From positions 124,001 to 188,000 of the forward strand of contig NZ_VTOM01000006.1 of assembly GCF_009765365.1 (NCBI RefSeq): a stretch of 64,000 bases of DNA, in the 5' to 3' direction. The notes beneath the pieces were generated by a model that saw only the letters and a program-made list of their open reading frames with translations, was not told the DNA's origin and did no database searches. This document shows, piece by piece, positions 49,927 to 59,573 of this stretch. The first letter of the stretch is position 1, and every line of letters starts with the position of its first letter. The position numbers and the translations under genes are program-made. The stretch is from Antarcticirhabdus aurantiaca (GTDB taxonomy: Bacteria > Pseudomonadota > Alphaproteobacteria > Rhizobiales > Rhizobiaceae).

Positions 49927-50523
49927 ATGAAGACGCCCTTCCGCTCGCCTGCCGCCGCGGCCCTGGCACTCGGCCTCCTCGCGGCCGTGCCCGCCGCCGC
50001 GCAAGGGTTCGGTCAGAACTTCGGCGGCCTCCAGGTCTCCGGCGACCAGCCGATCGCGATCGAGTCGGAAGCGCTCGACGTCGACGACGCGCAGGCGGTG
50101 GCGACCTTCACCGGCAAGGTGACGGTGTCGCAGAACGAGACGCAGCTCGTCGCCGACCGCCTCGTCGTCCACTACGTGCGCGGCGCCGAAGGCGGGGCCA
50201 AGCCCTCCGCCGCCTCGGCCGCGCCCGGTGGCTCGGGCCAGATCGAGCGCCTGGAAGCGGCCGGAAACGTGCGCGTGCGCGCCGCCGACCAGCTCGCCTC
50301 GGCCGACAACGCCAATTTCGACATGAAGAGCCAGGTCGTCGTCATGAACGGCAACGTCGTCCTGACGCAGGGCGAGAACGTCGCCGAAGGCTGCCGCCTG
50401 ACGATCAAGATGGACACTGGCGTCGCCCGCCTCGAAAGCGCCTGCGGCGGCGGCAACCAGGGCGGCAACGGCCGCGTGAAGATGGTCCTGACGCCCGGCC
50501 AGGGTGCGGCCGCGCGCAACTGA
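49927..50523 (+). CDS. lptA: LPS transport periplasmic protein LptA
   Basis: Bridges LptC and the outer-membrane LptD with a chain of beta-jellyrolls. The 198-residue protein has a signal peptide (1-25) and OstA-type repeats: IAIESEALDVDDAQAVATFTGKVTVSQNETQLVADRLVVHY, then a Gly/Ala-rich linker and a second half with VRVRAADQLASADNANFD and VVVMNGNVVLTQGENV. The length is normal. It sits between lptC (9-base gap) and lptB (about 130 bases). Confidence 0.94.
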   Translation: MKTPFRSPAAAALALGLLAAVPAAAQGFGQNFGGLQVSGDQPIAIESEALDVDDAQAVATFTGKVTVSQNETQLVADRLVVHYVRGAEGGAKPSAASAAPGGSGQIERLEAAGNVRVRAADQLASADNANFDMKSQVVVMNGNVVLTQGENVAEGCRLTIKMDTGVARLESACGGGNQGGNGRVKMVLTPGQGAAARN

Positions 50524-50656
50524 CCGGGCGGCGGGGCCCGCCGCGTGCCGGCCGCGCCCCGCATCTGAAATCATGCCCGCCCGCTGGGCCGCGGCTTCGC
50601 GCCGCCGGCCCCGGTGGCGGGCCTTGCCGCACGTGCGGCAACGCCAGACTGCGGAG

Positions 50657-51514
50657 ATGTCCGTGACCAGCATGACAACCGGCGGCATGCCCGGCGCCGC
50701 CGCTCGCCGCCCGGCGACGGGCCAGCAGAGCCCGGCCGACCTTCTCGCCGAACTCGAGGAAGGCTTCTCGCGCGATCCCACGGTCGGCGTGCGCGGCACG
50801 CTGTCGGCGAGCGGCCTCACCAAGACCTATCGCGGCCGCCGCGTCGTCCACGACGTCGGCCTCGTCGTGCGGCGCGGCGAGGCGGTCGGCCTCCTCGGCC
50901 CGAACGGCGCCGGCAAGACCACCTGCTTCTACATGATCACCGGCCTCGTGCCGGTGGATGCCGGCCGCATCCACCTCGACGGGCACGACATCACCGGGGT
51001 TCCGATGTATCGCCGCGCCCGGCTCGGCATCGGCTACCTGCCGCAGGAGGCCTCGATCTTCCGCGGCCTGTCGGTGGAGGACAACATCCGCGCCGTCCTG
51101 GAGGTGGTCGAGCCGGACCGCCGTGCCCTCGAGGAGCAGCTGACCGCGCTTCTCGAAGAGTTCCACATCGAGCATCTGAGGAAATCGCCCTCGACCGCGC
51201 TTTCGGGCGGCGAGCGCCGCCGCCTCGAGATCGCTCGGGCGCTCGCCACGCGCCCCGGCTTCATGCTGCTCGACGAGCCCTTCGCCGGCGTCGATCCGAT
51301 CGCGGTATCGGACATCCAGGCGCTGGTGCGCCACCTGACGCAGCGCGGCATCGGCGTCCTCATCACCGACCACAACGTGCGCGAAACGCTCGGCCTCATC
51401 GATCGCGCCTATATCATGCATGCCGGCGCCGTCCTGACGGAGGGCAGCCCGCAGGAGATCGTCGACAACGCCGACGTGCGCCGCTTCTACCTGGGCGATC
51501 AGTTCACCTTCTGA
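50657..51514 (+). CDS. lptB: LPS export ABC ATPase LptB
   Basis: ATPase driving LPS extraction from the inner membrane. The protein has Walker A (GPNGAGKTT), the Q-loop region LPQEASIF, the ABC signature SGGERRR, Walker B (FMLLDEPFAGVDP) and the H-loop (LITDHNV), plus the C-terminal helix that ends FYLGDQFTF. A non-conserved 45-residue N-terminal stretch precedes the ABC fold. The start is uncertain: ATG 50657 (285 residues) has GGAG directly abutting it, and a GTG at 50663 has better spacing. Partner permeases lptF/lptG are not in the window. Confidence 0.93.
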   Translation: MSVTSMTTGGMPGAAARRPATGQQSPADLLAELEEGFSRDPTVGVRGTLSASGLTKTYRGRRVVHDVGLVVRRGEAVGLLGPNGAGKTTCFYMITGLVPVDAGRIHLDGHDITGVPMYRRARLGIGYLPQEASIFRGLSVEDNIRAVLEVVEPDRRALEEQLTALLEEFHIEHLRKSPSTALSGGERRRLEIARALATRPGFMLLDEPFAGVDPIAVSDIQALVRHLTQRGIGVLITDHNVRETLGLIDRAYIMHAGAVLTEGSPQEIVDNADVRRFYLGDQFTF

Positions 51515-51650
51515 CAAGTTGTCGCCACGACCCCGTGAAGAGCGGGGGACGGCCGATTGACAGGCAAGTTCCGGACCAGCTTTGATGGCCCGGCGTCGAT
51601 CGCCCTTCGGAGGGCGGCCGGCCCGGTCTCCAGGGAGGACGCTGCGTCCG

Positions 51651-53183
51651 ATGGCCTTGTCCGCCAAGCTCCAGCTCCGTCAGACGCAGTCGCTCGTCAT
51701 GACGCCGCAGCTGCTGCAGTCGATCCGGCTGCTGCAGTACAGCCAGTCGGAGCTGTCGAGCTTCATCGAGGCCGAGATCGAGCGCAACCCGCTTCTGGAG
51801 GCGGGCGGCGCGGGCGCGCCAGTCCAGCCCGCCGACGGCCTCGACCCGCCTCCCCCGGCGTCCCTCGCCGCGAGCGAGAGCCCGCTCACCGGACGGGCCG
51901 AGCACGACGAGGCCTTTGCCGACGGGCTCGCCGCGCGGCTGGAGGATGTCTCCCCCGGCGCGGCCCATGCCGGCGAGGGCGCGAGCCACGGGCCCGGCCC
52001 CGCCGCGCCGGACACGCGCCTGCGCGACGCATCCGCCGGCGGCGCCTTCGACGGCTCGGTCGAGGACTTCGCCGAGGGCCGCCCTTCGCTTCTCGCCCAC
52101 GCGCTCGCCGAGATCGCCGACCTCCTGTCCGACCCCGTCGAGCGCCGCCTGGCCGAAAGCCTCGCCGCCCATCTCGACGAAGCGGGCTACCTGCGCTTCG
52201 AGGCAGCGGAGCTCGACGCGCTCGGGGTGAATCCCGCGCGAGCCGAGGCCATGCTGGCGCGGCTTCAGGCCGAGGCGGAGCCTGCCGGCCTCTTTGCCCG
52301 CGACCTCGCCGAATGCCTCGCGATCCAGCTGAAGCGGCTGAACCGCTACGATCCCGTGATGGCGGCGATCCTCGACAATCTCGACCTCCTCGCCCGCCGC
52401 GACTTCGCCAGCCTGAAGCGGCTGACCGGCGAGGACGACGAGGGACTGCTCGAAGCCTTGTCCGAGATCCGCCGCCTCGACCCCAAGCCCGGTCACGCCT
52501 TCGCGAGCGATCCGGGCGAGGCCGTCGTGCCGGACGTCGTGGTGGAGGAAGCGCCGGAGGGCGGCTGGCGGGTCGAGCTGAACCCGGAGGCGCTCCCGCG
52601 CGTCCTGGTGCGCGGCGATTATGCCGAAACGGTTCTGGCCGGCCAGGGCGCCGCGCCGCGCGAGGAGGACCGCGCCTGGCTCGCCGAGCGCCAGCAGTCG
52701 GCGCAATGGCTGGTGCGCTCGCTCGACCAGCGGGCGCGCACGATCCTGAAGGTCGCCGTCGAGATCGCCCGGCGCCAGGACGGCTTTCTCGCCCACGGCC
52801 TGTCGGCGCTGAAGCCGATGACGCTCGCCGCCGTCGCGCAAGCGATCGGCATGCACGAATCGACGGTGAGCCGCGTCACCAACAACAAGTACGTCGCGAC
52901 CCCGCGCGGCACCTTCGAGATGAAGTTCTTCTTCACCAACGCCATTCCCGCCACCGGCGGGGGCGACGCGCATTCGGCCGAAGCGGTGAAGCTGCGCATC
53001 CGGCTGATGATCGAGGGCGAGCGCGACGGGCGCGTCCTGTCCGACGACGAGATCGCCGAGAAGCTCGCCGAGGACGGCGTCGAGGTCGCCCGCCGCACCG
53101 TCGCCAAGTATCGCGAGGGCATGGGCATCGCCTCCTCCATCCAGCGCCGGCGCGAGATGAAGGCGCGCCGGTTGGCCTCGTGA
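51651..53183 (+). CDS. rpoN: RNA polymerase sigma-54 factor
   Basis: Sigma-54, which needs AAA+ activators to open promoters (nitrogen and other regulons). The 510-residue protein has region I (Q-rich: LQLRQTQSLVMTPQLLQSIRLLQYS), an Ala/Pro/Gly-rich region II (about 55-150), the core-binding region, the DNA-binding HTH, and the RpoN box ARRTVAKYREGMGI (about residues 477-490) near the C-terminus. Start ATG 51651 heads region I and has GGAGG about 12 bases upstream. lptB-rpoN-hpf-ptsN is a well-known cluster. Confidence 0.96.
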   Translation: MALSAKLQLRQTQSLVMTPQLLQSIRLLQYSQSELSSFIEAEIERNPLLEAGGAGAPVQPADGLDPPPPASLAASESPLTGRAEHDEAFADGLAARLEDVSPGAAHAGEGASHGPGPAAPDTRLRDASAGGAFDGSVEDFAEGRPSLLAHALAEIADLLSDPVERRLAESLAAHLDEAGYLRFEAAELDALGVNPARAEAMLARLQAEAEPAGLFARDLAECLAIQLKRLNRYDPVMAAILDNLDLLARRDFASLKRLTGEDDEGLLEALSEIRRLDPKPGHAFASDPGEAVVPDVVVEEAPEGGWRVELNPEALPRVLVRGDYAETVLAGQGAAPREEDRAWLAERQQSAQWLVRSLDQRARTILKVAVEIARRQDGFLAHGLSALKPMTLAAVAQAIGMHESTVSRVTNNKYVATPRGTFEMKFFFTNAIPATGGGDAHSAEAVKLRIRLMIEGERDGRVLSDDEIAEKLAEDGVEVARRTVAKYREGMGIASSIQRRREMKARRLAS

Positions 53184-53230
53184 GGCGCGGCCGGGACGGG
53201 CGGGCGGGACCCTGCCATGCCCGCGCTTTG

Positions 53231-53260
53231 TTGACAGGAGAGGGTGAAGCTTCCTATGAG
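53231..53260 (+). promoter_or_regulatory. Candidate promoter ahead of hpf
   Basis: TTGACA at 53231-53236 and TATGAG at 53255-53260, with an 18-base spacer, in the 292-base rpoN-hpf gap. It would leave a leader of about 205 bases before the hpf ATG and allow hpf-ptsN transcription independent of rpoN. Confidence 0.5.
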
Positions 53261-53475
53261 GCGCCACTTCTACGGGGCGGGAGGCATCCCGCCCAAGCCG
53301 ACCCCGACCAGGAGGCAGCGCGCCGATGCTCAAGGCAGCGTCGGCACGGCTCGACCGATAGGGAACGAAGCATAGGTTCCCCGCGGGAGACACGCGCGCC
53401 GAACCCTTACGATCCGGCGGATCGTTCGGGCCGATCGCGGGTTTCATCCCGGAACACAAGGGAAGGAGCAGCAGC

Positions 53476-54060
53476 ATGAGTCTGCGCGTATCGGGCAAGC
53501 ACATGGATGTCGGAGAGGCATTCCGCACCCGGATCGACGAGCGCCTCAACGAGGCGGTCGCGAAGTACTTCGATGGAAACTTCTCCGGCACGGTGGTCGT
53601 GTCGAAGGAGGGGCCGCGCTTCGCCACCGACTGCAAGCTTCATCTCGACACCGGCGTCGTCTTCCAGGCCGCGGGCGAGGCCCACGACCCCGAGGCGAGC
53701 TTCGCCGACGCCGCCGAGCGCATCGAGAAGCGCCTGCGGCGCTACAAGCGGCGCTTGAAGGATCACCACGCCGCAGCCAGCGGTGCGGTCCGCGAGGAGA
53801 TGGCCGCCTACTCCGTCGTCGAGGCGATCCCCGACGACGAGGACGAGGTGCCGACCGACTACGCTCCGACGATCGTAGCGGAAACGTCGCTGTCGGTGCG
53901 CACCCTGTCGGTCGCGGGCGCCGTGATGGAGCTCGACCGCCAGGACGGCCCTGTCGTGGTGTTCCGGAACGCCGGCAGCGGCGTCGTCAACGTCGTTTAT
54001 CGACGCAAGGACGGTCATTTCGGTTGGATCGACACCGCCGCCGTCAACAGCGGCGGTTGA
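53476..54060 (+). CDS. hpf: Ribosome hibernation promoting factor, long form
   Basis: A 194-residue HPF of the long type, which dimerises 70S ribosomes into 100S particles in stationary phase. The N-terminal S30AE domain (1-105) begins MSLRVSGKHMDVGEAFRTRI and includes RIEKRLRRYKRRLKDHH; the C-terminal domain (about 135-190) with VFRNAGSGVVNVVYRRKDGHFGWID mediates dimerisation. It is the usual gene between rpoN and ptsN. AAGGAG just before the start gives a strong ribosome site. Confidence 0.94.
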   Translation: MSLRVSGKHMDVGEAFRTRIDERLNEAVAKYFDGNFSGTVVVSKEGPRFATDCKLHLDTGVVFQAAGEAHDPEASFADAAERIEKRLRRYKRRLKDHHAAASGAVREEMAAYSVVEAIPDDEDEVPTDYAPTIVAETSLSVRTLSVAGAVMELDRQDGPVVVFRNAGSGVVNVVYRRKDGHFGWIDTAAVNSGG

Positions 54061-54124
54061 GGATCACGCAAGCTTCGCGTCCCATACCGGTGCCGGCGGG
54101 TCCGCGCGACGAGCGGAAGGTAAA

Positions 54125-54595
54125 ATGGCGATAGAGATCATAAACCTCATCGGACCCGACGCCATCGTGCCGGGCATGAAGGCCAACTCGAAGAAGCAGG
54201 TCCTCCAGGACCTTGCCGAACACGCGGCCGGCCTTTACGGCCTCGACGAGCGGGACGTCTTCGAGACGATCCTGCAGCGCGAGAAGCTGGGCTCCACCGG
54301 GGTGGGCAACGGCATCGCCATTCCCCACGGCAAGCTGGACGCCCTGCCGCACATCACGGGCGTCTTCGCGCGCCTGGTGCGGCCGGTGGACTTCGACGCG
54401 CTGGACGATCAGCCGGTGGATCTCGTCTTCCTGCTTCTGGCGCCCGAGAATTCGGGCGCCGACCACCTGAAGGCGCTGTCCAAGGTGGCGCGGCTCCTGC
54501 GCAATCCCGAGATCGTCTCGCAGATCCGGGCCTCGCGCGATGCCGGCTCGATCTTCGCCGCCATGACCGCCGGCGCCTCGCAGAACGCCGCCTGA
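54125..54595 (+). CDS. ptsN: PTS IIA-like nitrogen-regulatory protein
   Basis: EIIA-Ntr, receiving phosphate from NPr in the nitrogen PTS and regulating K+ transport, metabolism and, in rhizobia, other envelope processes. The 156-residue protein has the phosphorylation site H68 in GNGIAIPHGKL, with the family's closing RLLRNPEIVSQIR segment. It is followed by a strong terminator. With hprK and manX at the right edge, two ends of an alphaproteobacterial regulatory PTS are in this window. Confidence 0.95.
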   Translation: MAIEIINLIGPDAIVPGMKANSKKQVLQDLAEHAAGLYGLDERDVFETILQREKLGSTGVGNGIAIPHGKLDALPHITGVFARLVRPVDFDALDDQPVDLVFLLLAPENSGADHLKALSKVARLLRNPEIVSQIRASRDAGSIFAAMTAGASQNAA

Positions 54596-54625
54596 CCAGC
54601 GCGGAACACCTGACGTCCAGACATG

Positions 54626-54663
54626 AAAAAACCGGCGCGTTCGCCAGAACGCCGCCGGTTTTT
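54626..54663. terminator. Bidirectional terminator hairpin
   Basis: An A-tract, a stem of about 12 bp (7 bp, a one-base bulge, then 5 bp; GCCA loop) and a T-run, between ptsN (+) and the DUF1150 gene (-). It has the features to stop transcription from both sides. Confidence 0.88.
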
Positions 54664-54702
54664 GTATCAGGGTCGCGGACTGGCTCCGCGACGGCCGTCC
54701 GA

Positions 54703-54954
54703 TCAGTGGATGCTGACGGTCTGCAGCTCGTTGGCGCTGGCGCTGGCCAGGATGCTCGTGCGGTCGTCGGAGACCGCCAGCGGGGTGCCGTCGGCGGAGA
54801 ACAGCGCCCAGAGCTTCAAACCCGGCTGGATGGCCTGGGCGGCGGGAAACTTGGCGCGGATATCGTCCGAGGACATGCGGCGCAGATAGGCGATGGAACC
54901 GTCGCCGATGCGGGCGAGCTCGTTCTGCGTGACGGAGTGGTTCTCGAGGTTCAT
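54703..54954 (-). CDS. DUF1150 family protein
   Basis: An 83-residue protein with the DUF1150 pattern: LARIGDGSIAYLRRMSSDDI, then GLKLWALFSADGTPLAVSDDR. The family is restricted to alphaproteobacteria and is almost always next to an Hsp20 gene, as here (43 bases downstream of it, same strand). Function unknown; the stable pairing suggests a part in the small-heat-shock response. Start ATG 54954 with AAGGAG upstream. Confidence 0.85.
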   Translation of the reverse strand: MNLENHSVTQNELARIGDGSIAYLRRMSSDDIRAKFPAAQAIQPGLKLWALFSADGTPLAVSDDRTSILASASANELQTVSIH

Positions 54955-54997
54955 GATGTCGTCTCCTTCAAGAGGCAAACGGTTTTGACCGGACCCG

Positions 54998-55426
54998 TCA
55001 GTCCTCGACAGCGATTTCGATCCGACGGACAAGGCGCTCGGGCTCTGGTTTGGCAAGGTCGATGAGCAGCAATCCGTTCCGCAGCTGCGCGCCCACGACG
55101 CGCATGCCTTCGGCGAGGAGGAAGCCCTTCTGGAACTGCCGGGCAGCGATCCCCCGATGGAGGAAGTCGCGGTCCTTGTCCTCGGTCTGGCGGCCTCGGA
55201 CGGTGAGCTGGTTTTCTTCCAGCGTCACTTCGAGGTCCTCCGGTCGGAAGCCCGCGACCGCCAGCGTGATCCGCAGGAGGTTGCCCTCCTCCTTGCTCGC
55301 GCCGCGCAGCCGCTCGATGTTATAGGGCGGATAGCCGTCGCTCCCCTTGCCCAGTCGCTCCAATGTCCGCTCGACGCTGTCGAAACCGATCAGGAGCGGG
55401 CTCGAAAACGGCGTCAACCGGCTCAT
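54998..55426 (-). CDS. Small heat shock protein, Hsp20 family
   Basis: A 142-residue IbpA/HspH-type chaperone that holds unfolding proteins for DnaK/ClpB. The alpha-crystallin domain covers about 35-125: RITLAVAGFRPEDLEVTLEENQLTVRGRQ and GAQLRNGLLLIDLAKPEPE. The N-terminus contains the short SRLTPFSSPLLIGFDSVERTLE segment typical of class A rhizobial sHsps. The Shine-Dalgarno AAGGA lies 9 bases before the ATG and is inside a ROSE-like hairpin. Paired with DUF1150. Confidence 0.93.
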   Translation of the reverse strand: MSRLTPFSSPLLIGFDSVERTLERLGKGSDGYPPYNIERLRGASKEEGNLLRITLAVAGFRPEDLEVTLEENQLTVRGRQTEDKDRDFLHRGIAARQFQKGFLLAEGMRVVGAQLRNGLLLIDLAKPEPERLVRRIEIAVED

Positions 55427-55532
55427 GCCTTGTCGTCCTTCATACAAGCGACCCGGAAGGAAGCGGCCCTGAGTTCGGCACCGTTTCCCTCGTTCACGAC
55501 ATCAATATGATGTGCCGGCCCCCTGGATTCAA
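55427..55532 (-). promoter_or_regulatory. hsp20 promoter and ROSE-like RNA thermometer candidate
   Basis: On the minus strand: TTGAAT (55532-55527), 17-base spacer, CATATT (55509-55504), then a leader of about 70 bases. Its last hairpin (55452-55432) pairs UCGCUU with the AAGGA ribosome site, leaving UAUG/GUAUG in the loop and a two-base bulge. UCGCU fits the ROSE consensus U(U/C)GCU, which opposes the Shine-Dalgarno in rhizobial small-heat-shock leaders. Confidence 0.6.
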
Positions 55533-55567
55533 CGGCTTGAGACCGCGATGGTTTATGGCCTCCGACC

Positions 55568-56089
55568 TCAGCCGGCGACCGCCTCGGACCCCGGCGCAAA
55601 GCGCAGCGCGACGCCGTTCAGGCAGTGACGCTGGCCGGTCGGCGGCGGGCCGTCGTCGAAGATGTGGCCGAAATGCCCGCCGCAGTTCGCGCAATGCACC
55701 TCGGTGCGCGGGTAGACGAGGACGTAGTCGGTGCGCGTGCCGATCACCTCGGACGAGATCGGCTGCCAGAAGCTCGGCCAGCCGGTGCCCGAATCGTACT
55801 TCGCCGCGGAGGAGTAGACCGCCGCGTCGCAGCCGGCGCAGTGGTAGATGCCCTCCTTCTTGTTGTTGTTGAGCGCGCTCGTGAAGGGGCGCTCCGTCGC
55901 CTCCTCCCGCAGGACCGCGAAGGCCTCGGGCGACAAGCGCTTCTTCCACTCGTCCACGGTGAAGGACACGGGGAAGGTCTCGGCGGCGGCCGCGCCCGCG
56001 GCGCGCAAGAGGCCGAAGCCGCCGGCCGCGATCGTCGCGAGAAGCGCGGTGCCGGACAAAAGGAAGGTGCGGCGGTGCATGGCGGGCAT
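55568..56089 (-). CDS. msrB: Peptide methionine (R)-S-oxide reductase with export signal
   Basis: Reduces the R form of methionine sulfoxide in proteins. The 173-residue product has an N-terminal signal with a twin arginine (HRRTFLLSG), suggesting Tat export, and then an MsrB domain. The zinc CxxC pairs are CAGC and CANCGGH, GTGWPSFWQP and the catalytic cysteine in RHCLNGVALRF are present. Start at ATG 56089 or 56080; both leave the twin-arginine motif. An exported MsrB would repair oxidised periplasmic proteins. Confidence 0.93.
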   Translation of the reverse strand: MPAMHRRTFLLSGTALLATIAAGGFGLLRAAGAAAAETFPVSFTVDEWKKRLSPEAFAVLREEATERPFTSALNNNKKEGIYHCAGCDAAVYSSAAKYDSGTGWPSFWQPISSEVIGTRTDYVLVYPRTEVHCANCGGHFGHIFDDGPPPTGQRHCLNGVALRFAPGSEAVAG

Positions 56090-56194
56090 GTCCTCTGCCT
56101 GGGGGAACGATCCGATATGGAATGCGCGAGAGCCGGCGCCAGCGGAATCCGCCGGCACCGACTCTCGCGACCTTGAACGGTCGAACGGGCCGGA

Positions 56195-56755
56195 TTACGG
56201 CATCAGCACCGTGTCGATGACGTGAACGACGCCGTTCTTCTGCATGACGTCGGCCTGGGTGACGGTGGCGACGTTGCCCTTGGCGTCGGTGACGGTCAGC
56301 TTGTCGCCGTCCATGGCGAGCGTCAGCTGCTCGCCCTCCACCGTCTTGACCGCGTGCTTGCCGCCGTCGTCCTTGATCATCTGCATGGCGGCGTCCGCCG
56401 TCGCCTTGGCCGGCACCACGTGATAGGTCAGGATCTGCGTCAGCTTCTCCTTGTTCTCGGGCTTCACCAGCTCGTCGACGGTGCCGGCCGGCAGCTTCTC
56501 GAAGGCGGCGTTGTCCGGCGCGAACACGGTGAAGGGACCCTCGCCGCCCAGCGTTTCCACGAGCCCGGCCGCCTTCACGGCCGCGACCAGGGTCGTCAGG
56601 TTCGACGCGTTCGGCGCGTTCTCCGCGATGGTCTTGTCCGGATACATCGGCGCTCCGCCGACCTCGACCGGTGTGGTGGACGCGGTCTGCGCGAGCGCGC
56701 CGCCCGCCGACAGGAGCGAGAGCGCCGCGGCGCCGGCGATGAGGAGCTTCTTCAT
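56195..56755 (-). CDS. Secreted fasciclin (FAS1) domain protein
   Basis: A 186-residue exported protein. Signal peptide 1-22 (ending ALA-Q), a short linker with GGAPMYPDKTIAENA, then one FAS1 domain (about 48-186) with both conserved blocks, GPFTVFAPDNAAFEKLP and HVVP ... NGVVHVIDTVLMP. Bacterial FAS1 proteins are thought to help adhesion; in rhizobia related proteins are linked to surface and symbiotic phenotypes, but nothing here proves that. It stands alone between msrB and arfB on the same strand. Confidence 0.93.
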   Translation of the reverse strand: MKKLLIAGAAALSLLSAGGALAQTASTTPVEVGGAPMYPDKTIAENAPNASNLTTLVAAVKAAGLVETLGGEGPFTVFAPDNAAFEKLPAGTVDELVKPENKEKLTQILTYHVVPAKATADAAMQMIKDDGGKHAVKTVEGEQLTLAMDGDKLTVTDAKGNVATVTQADVMQKNGVVHVIDTVLMP

Positions 56756-56874
56756 GATCGTTCCATCTCGTTGATCTCGTGTGCCCCGGACACCCGGAGG
56801 CCGTTCGAGATACGACGGGGAAACGATGCCGGCTTCAGCCGCTCTCCATCACGGCTGCGTGACCCAGGCGAGGC

Positions 56875-57309
56875 TCAGTCGGCCACGCGCCCGCGCATGC
56901 GCTTCACGTCGGAGCGCCCCTTCTTGGCCTGAAGCCGCCGCTCGATCGAGCCCTTCGACGGCTTGGTCTTCCGGCGCGGCGGCGGAGGCGGCACCAAGGC
57001 CTGGCGCACCAGCGCGGCGAGGCGCTCGCGCGCGTCCTCGCGGTTGCGCTCCTGCAGCCGGAAGCGCGAGGCCTCGATCAGGACGTCGCCGTCCTTCGTT
57101 GCACGCTGTCCGGCCAGCTTCCACAGCCGCGCCTTCACCTCGTCCGACAGAACCTCCGAGCGCCCCGCCAGAAAGCGCAGCTGCACCGCCGTCGACACCT
57201 TGTTGACGTTCTGCCCGCCCGGCCCCGAGGCGCGCACGAACACCTCCTCCAGGTCGGAGGCCGGGATGAACACGCGGCTCGACACCGCCAGCCCGTTCGG
57301 ATCGATCAT
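56875..57309 (-). CDS. arfB: Alternative ribosome-rescue factor ArfB (YaeJ)
   Basis: A 144-residue peptidyl-tRNA hydrolase that frees stalled ribosomes on non-stop mRNAs. It has the release-factor catalytic GGQ (31-33 in GPGGQNVNKV) and the long basic C-terminal tail (about 105-144, RRKTKPSKGSIERRLQAKKG) that enters the mRNA channel. Start ATG 57309. No tmRNA gene is in the window, so its backup role cannot be judged. Confidence 0.95.
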   Translation of the reverse strand: MIDPNGLAVSSRVFIPASDLEEVFVRASGPGGQNVNKVSTAVQLRFLAGRSEVLSDEVKARLWKLAGQRATKDGDVLIEASRFRLQERNREDARERLAALVRQALVPPPPPRRKTKPSKGSIERRLQAKKGRSDVKRMRGRVAD

Positions 57310-57416
57310 GGTGCGGGACTCCTGCCGGCGTCGCGATGGCAGGGGACTACCCGTCCCCCGCACCACGAGCCAGGGGAAATGATGTTCCTTCGGCACCTCT
57401 TCACTTCGAAAACGCC

Positions 57417-57451
57417 AAATCCCGCCAGGGGCGGAGCCCCTGGCGGGATTT
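57417..57451 (-). terminator. Perfect 16-bp palindrome downstream of pckA
   Basis: A 16-bp perfect stem (57417-57432 with 57436-57451) and a 3-base loop, starting AAATCCCGCCAGGGGC on the plus strand. No longer T-run follows, only TTT. It lies in the 274-base pckA-arfB gap and is likely the transcript end or a stabiliser. Confidence 0.5.
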
Positions 57452-57548
57452 GAAACTGGCGAACTGAAGGACGGGTTCGAAAAGCCGCTCCGTCCGAAGG
57501 ACGGGCGAGACCCGCGGCGCGCCCGTTGGGCGGGGGACGGGGCGGCAG

Positions 57549-57573
57549 CCCCGCCGGCGCGACGCCGGCGGGG
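57549..57573 (-). terminator. 11-bp hairpin directly after pckA stop
   Basis: A perfect 11-bp stem (57549-57559 with 57563-57573) with a 3-base loop, about 10 bases past the pckA stop on the minus strand. Its sequence (CCCCGCCGGCG) is unlike the farther palindrome. With no T-tract it is a terminator candidate only. Confidence 0.45.
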
Positions 57574-57583
57574 TTCCGGATCC

Positions 57584-59197
<1,614 letters not shown>

Positions 59198-59573
59198 CGC
59201 TCGTCCTCGCCCATGTGGGAAGAATAACACCGGGTCAGGGCCCGTAATGCTTGGCAACATACCGTCCGCACCGCGGCGCAGCAAGTGTCACGCCGAAGAA
59301 ATGCTTAACCTCCATGAAGAACAAATCGATTGAATTTGAGCATGGCGCGGTTCAATCGGTTTTATGGCAGTCTAAATCGGTTAGGTCACGGCAAATGCTG
59401 ATGATAGCCGATCACCTGTTTGCCGGCCCTGCGAGGCCGGACCGGGCTTCCGGGAGCCGGCGCGACGCGGCCCGGGCCGCAAAATACCCGCGGCCGACCC
59501 TGGCACCTTCCGGCTCGCCCTGCATTTCCCCGACATCACGGCGCGACGCGCCATGTCTGGGAAAGGACCTGCG
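59198..59573. other. Divergent pckA / stress-protein intergenic region
   Basis: A 376-base region between the divergent pckA and flavin-type stress genes, lower in G+C around 59280-59400. It contains an imperfect inverted repeat AAATCGATTGAA (59323-59334) with TTCAATCGGTTT (59351-59362), 16 bases apart, and a further AAATCGGTT at 59374. This looks like an operator array; I could not assign it to a known regulator. Confidence 0.45.
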
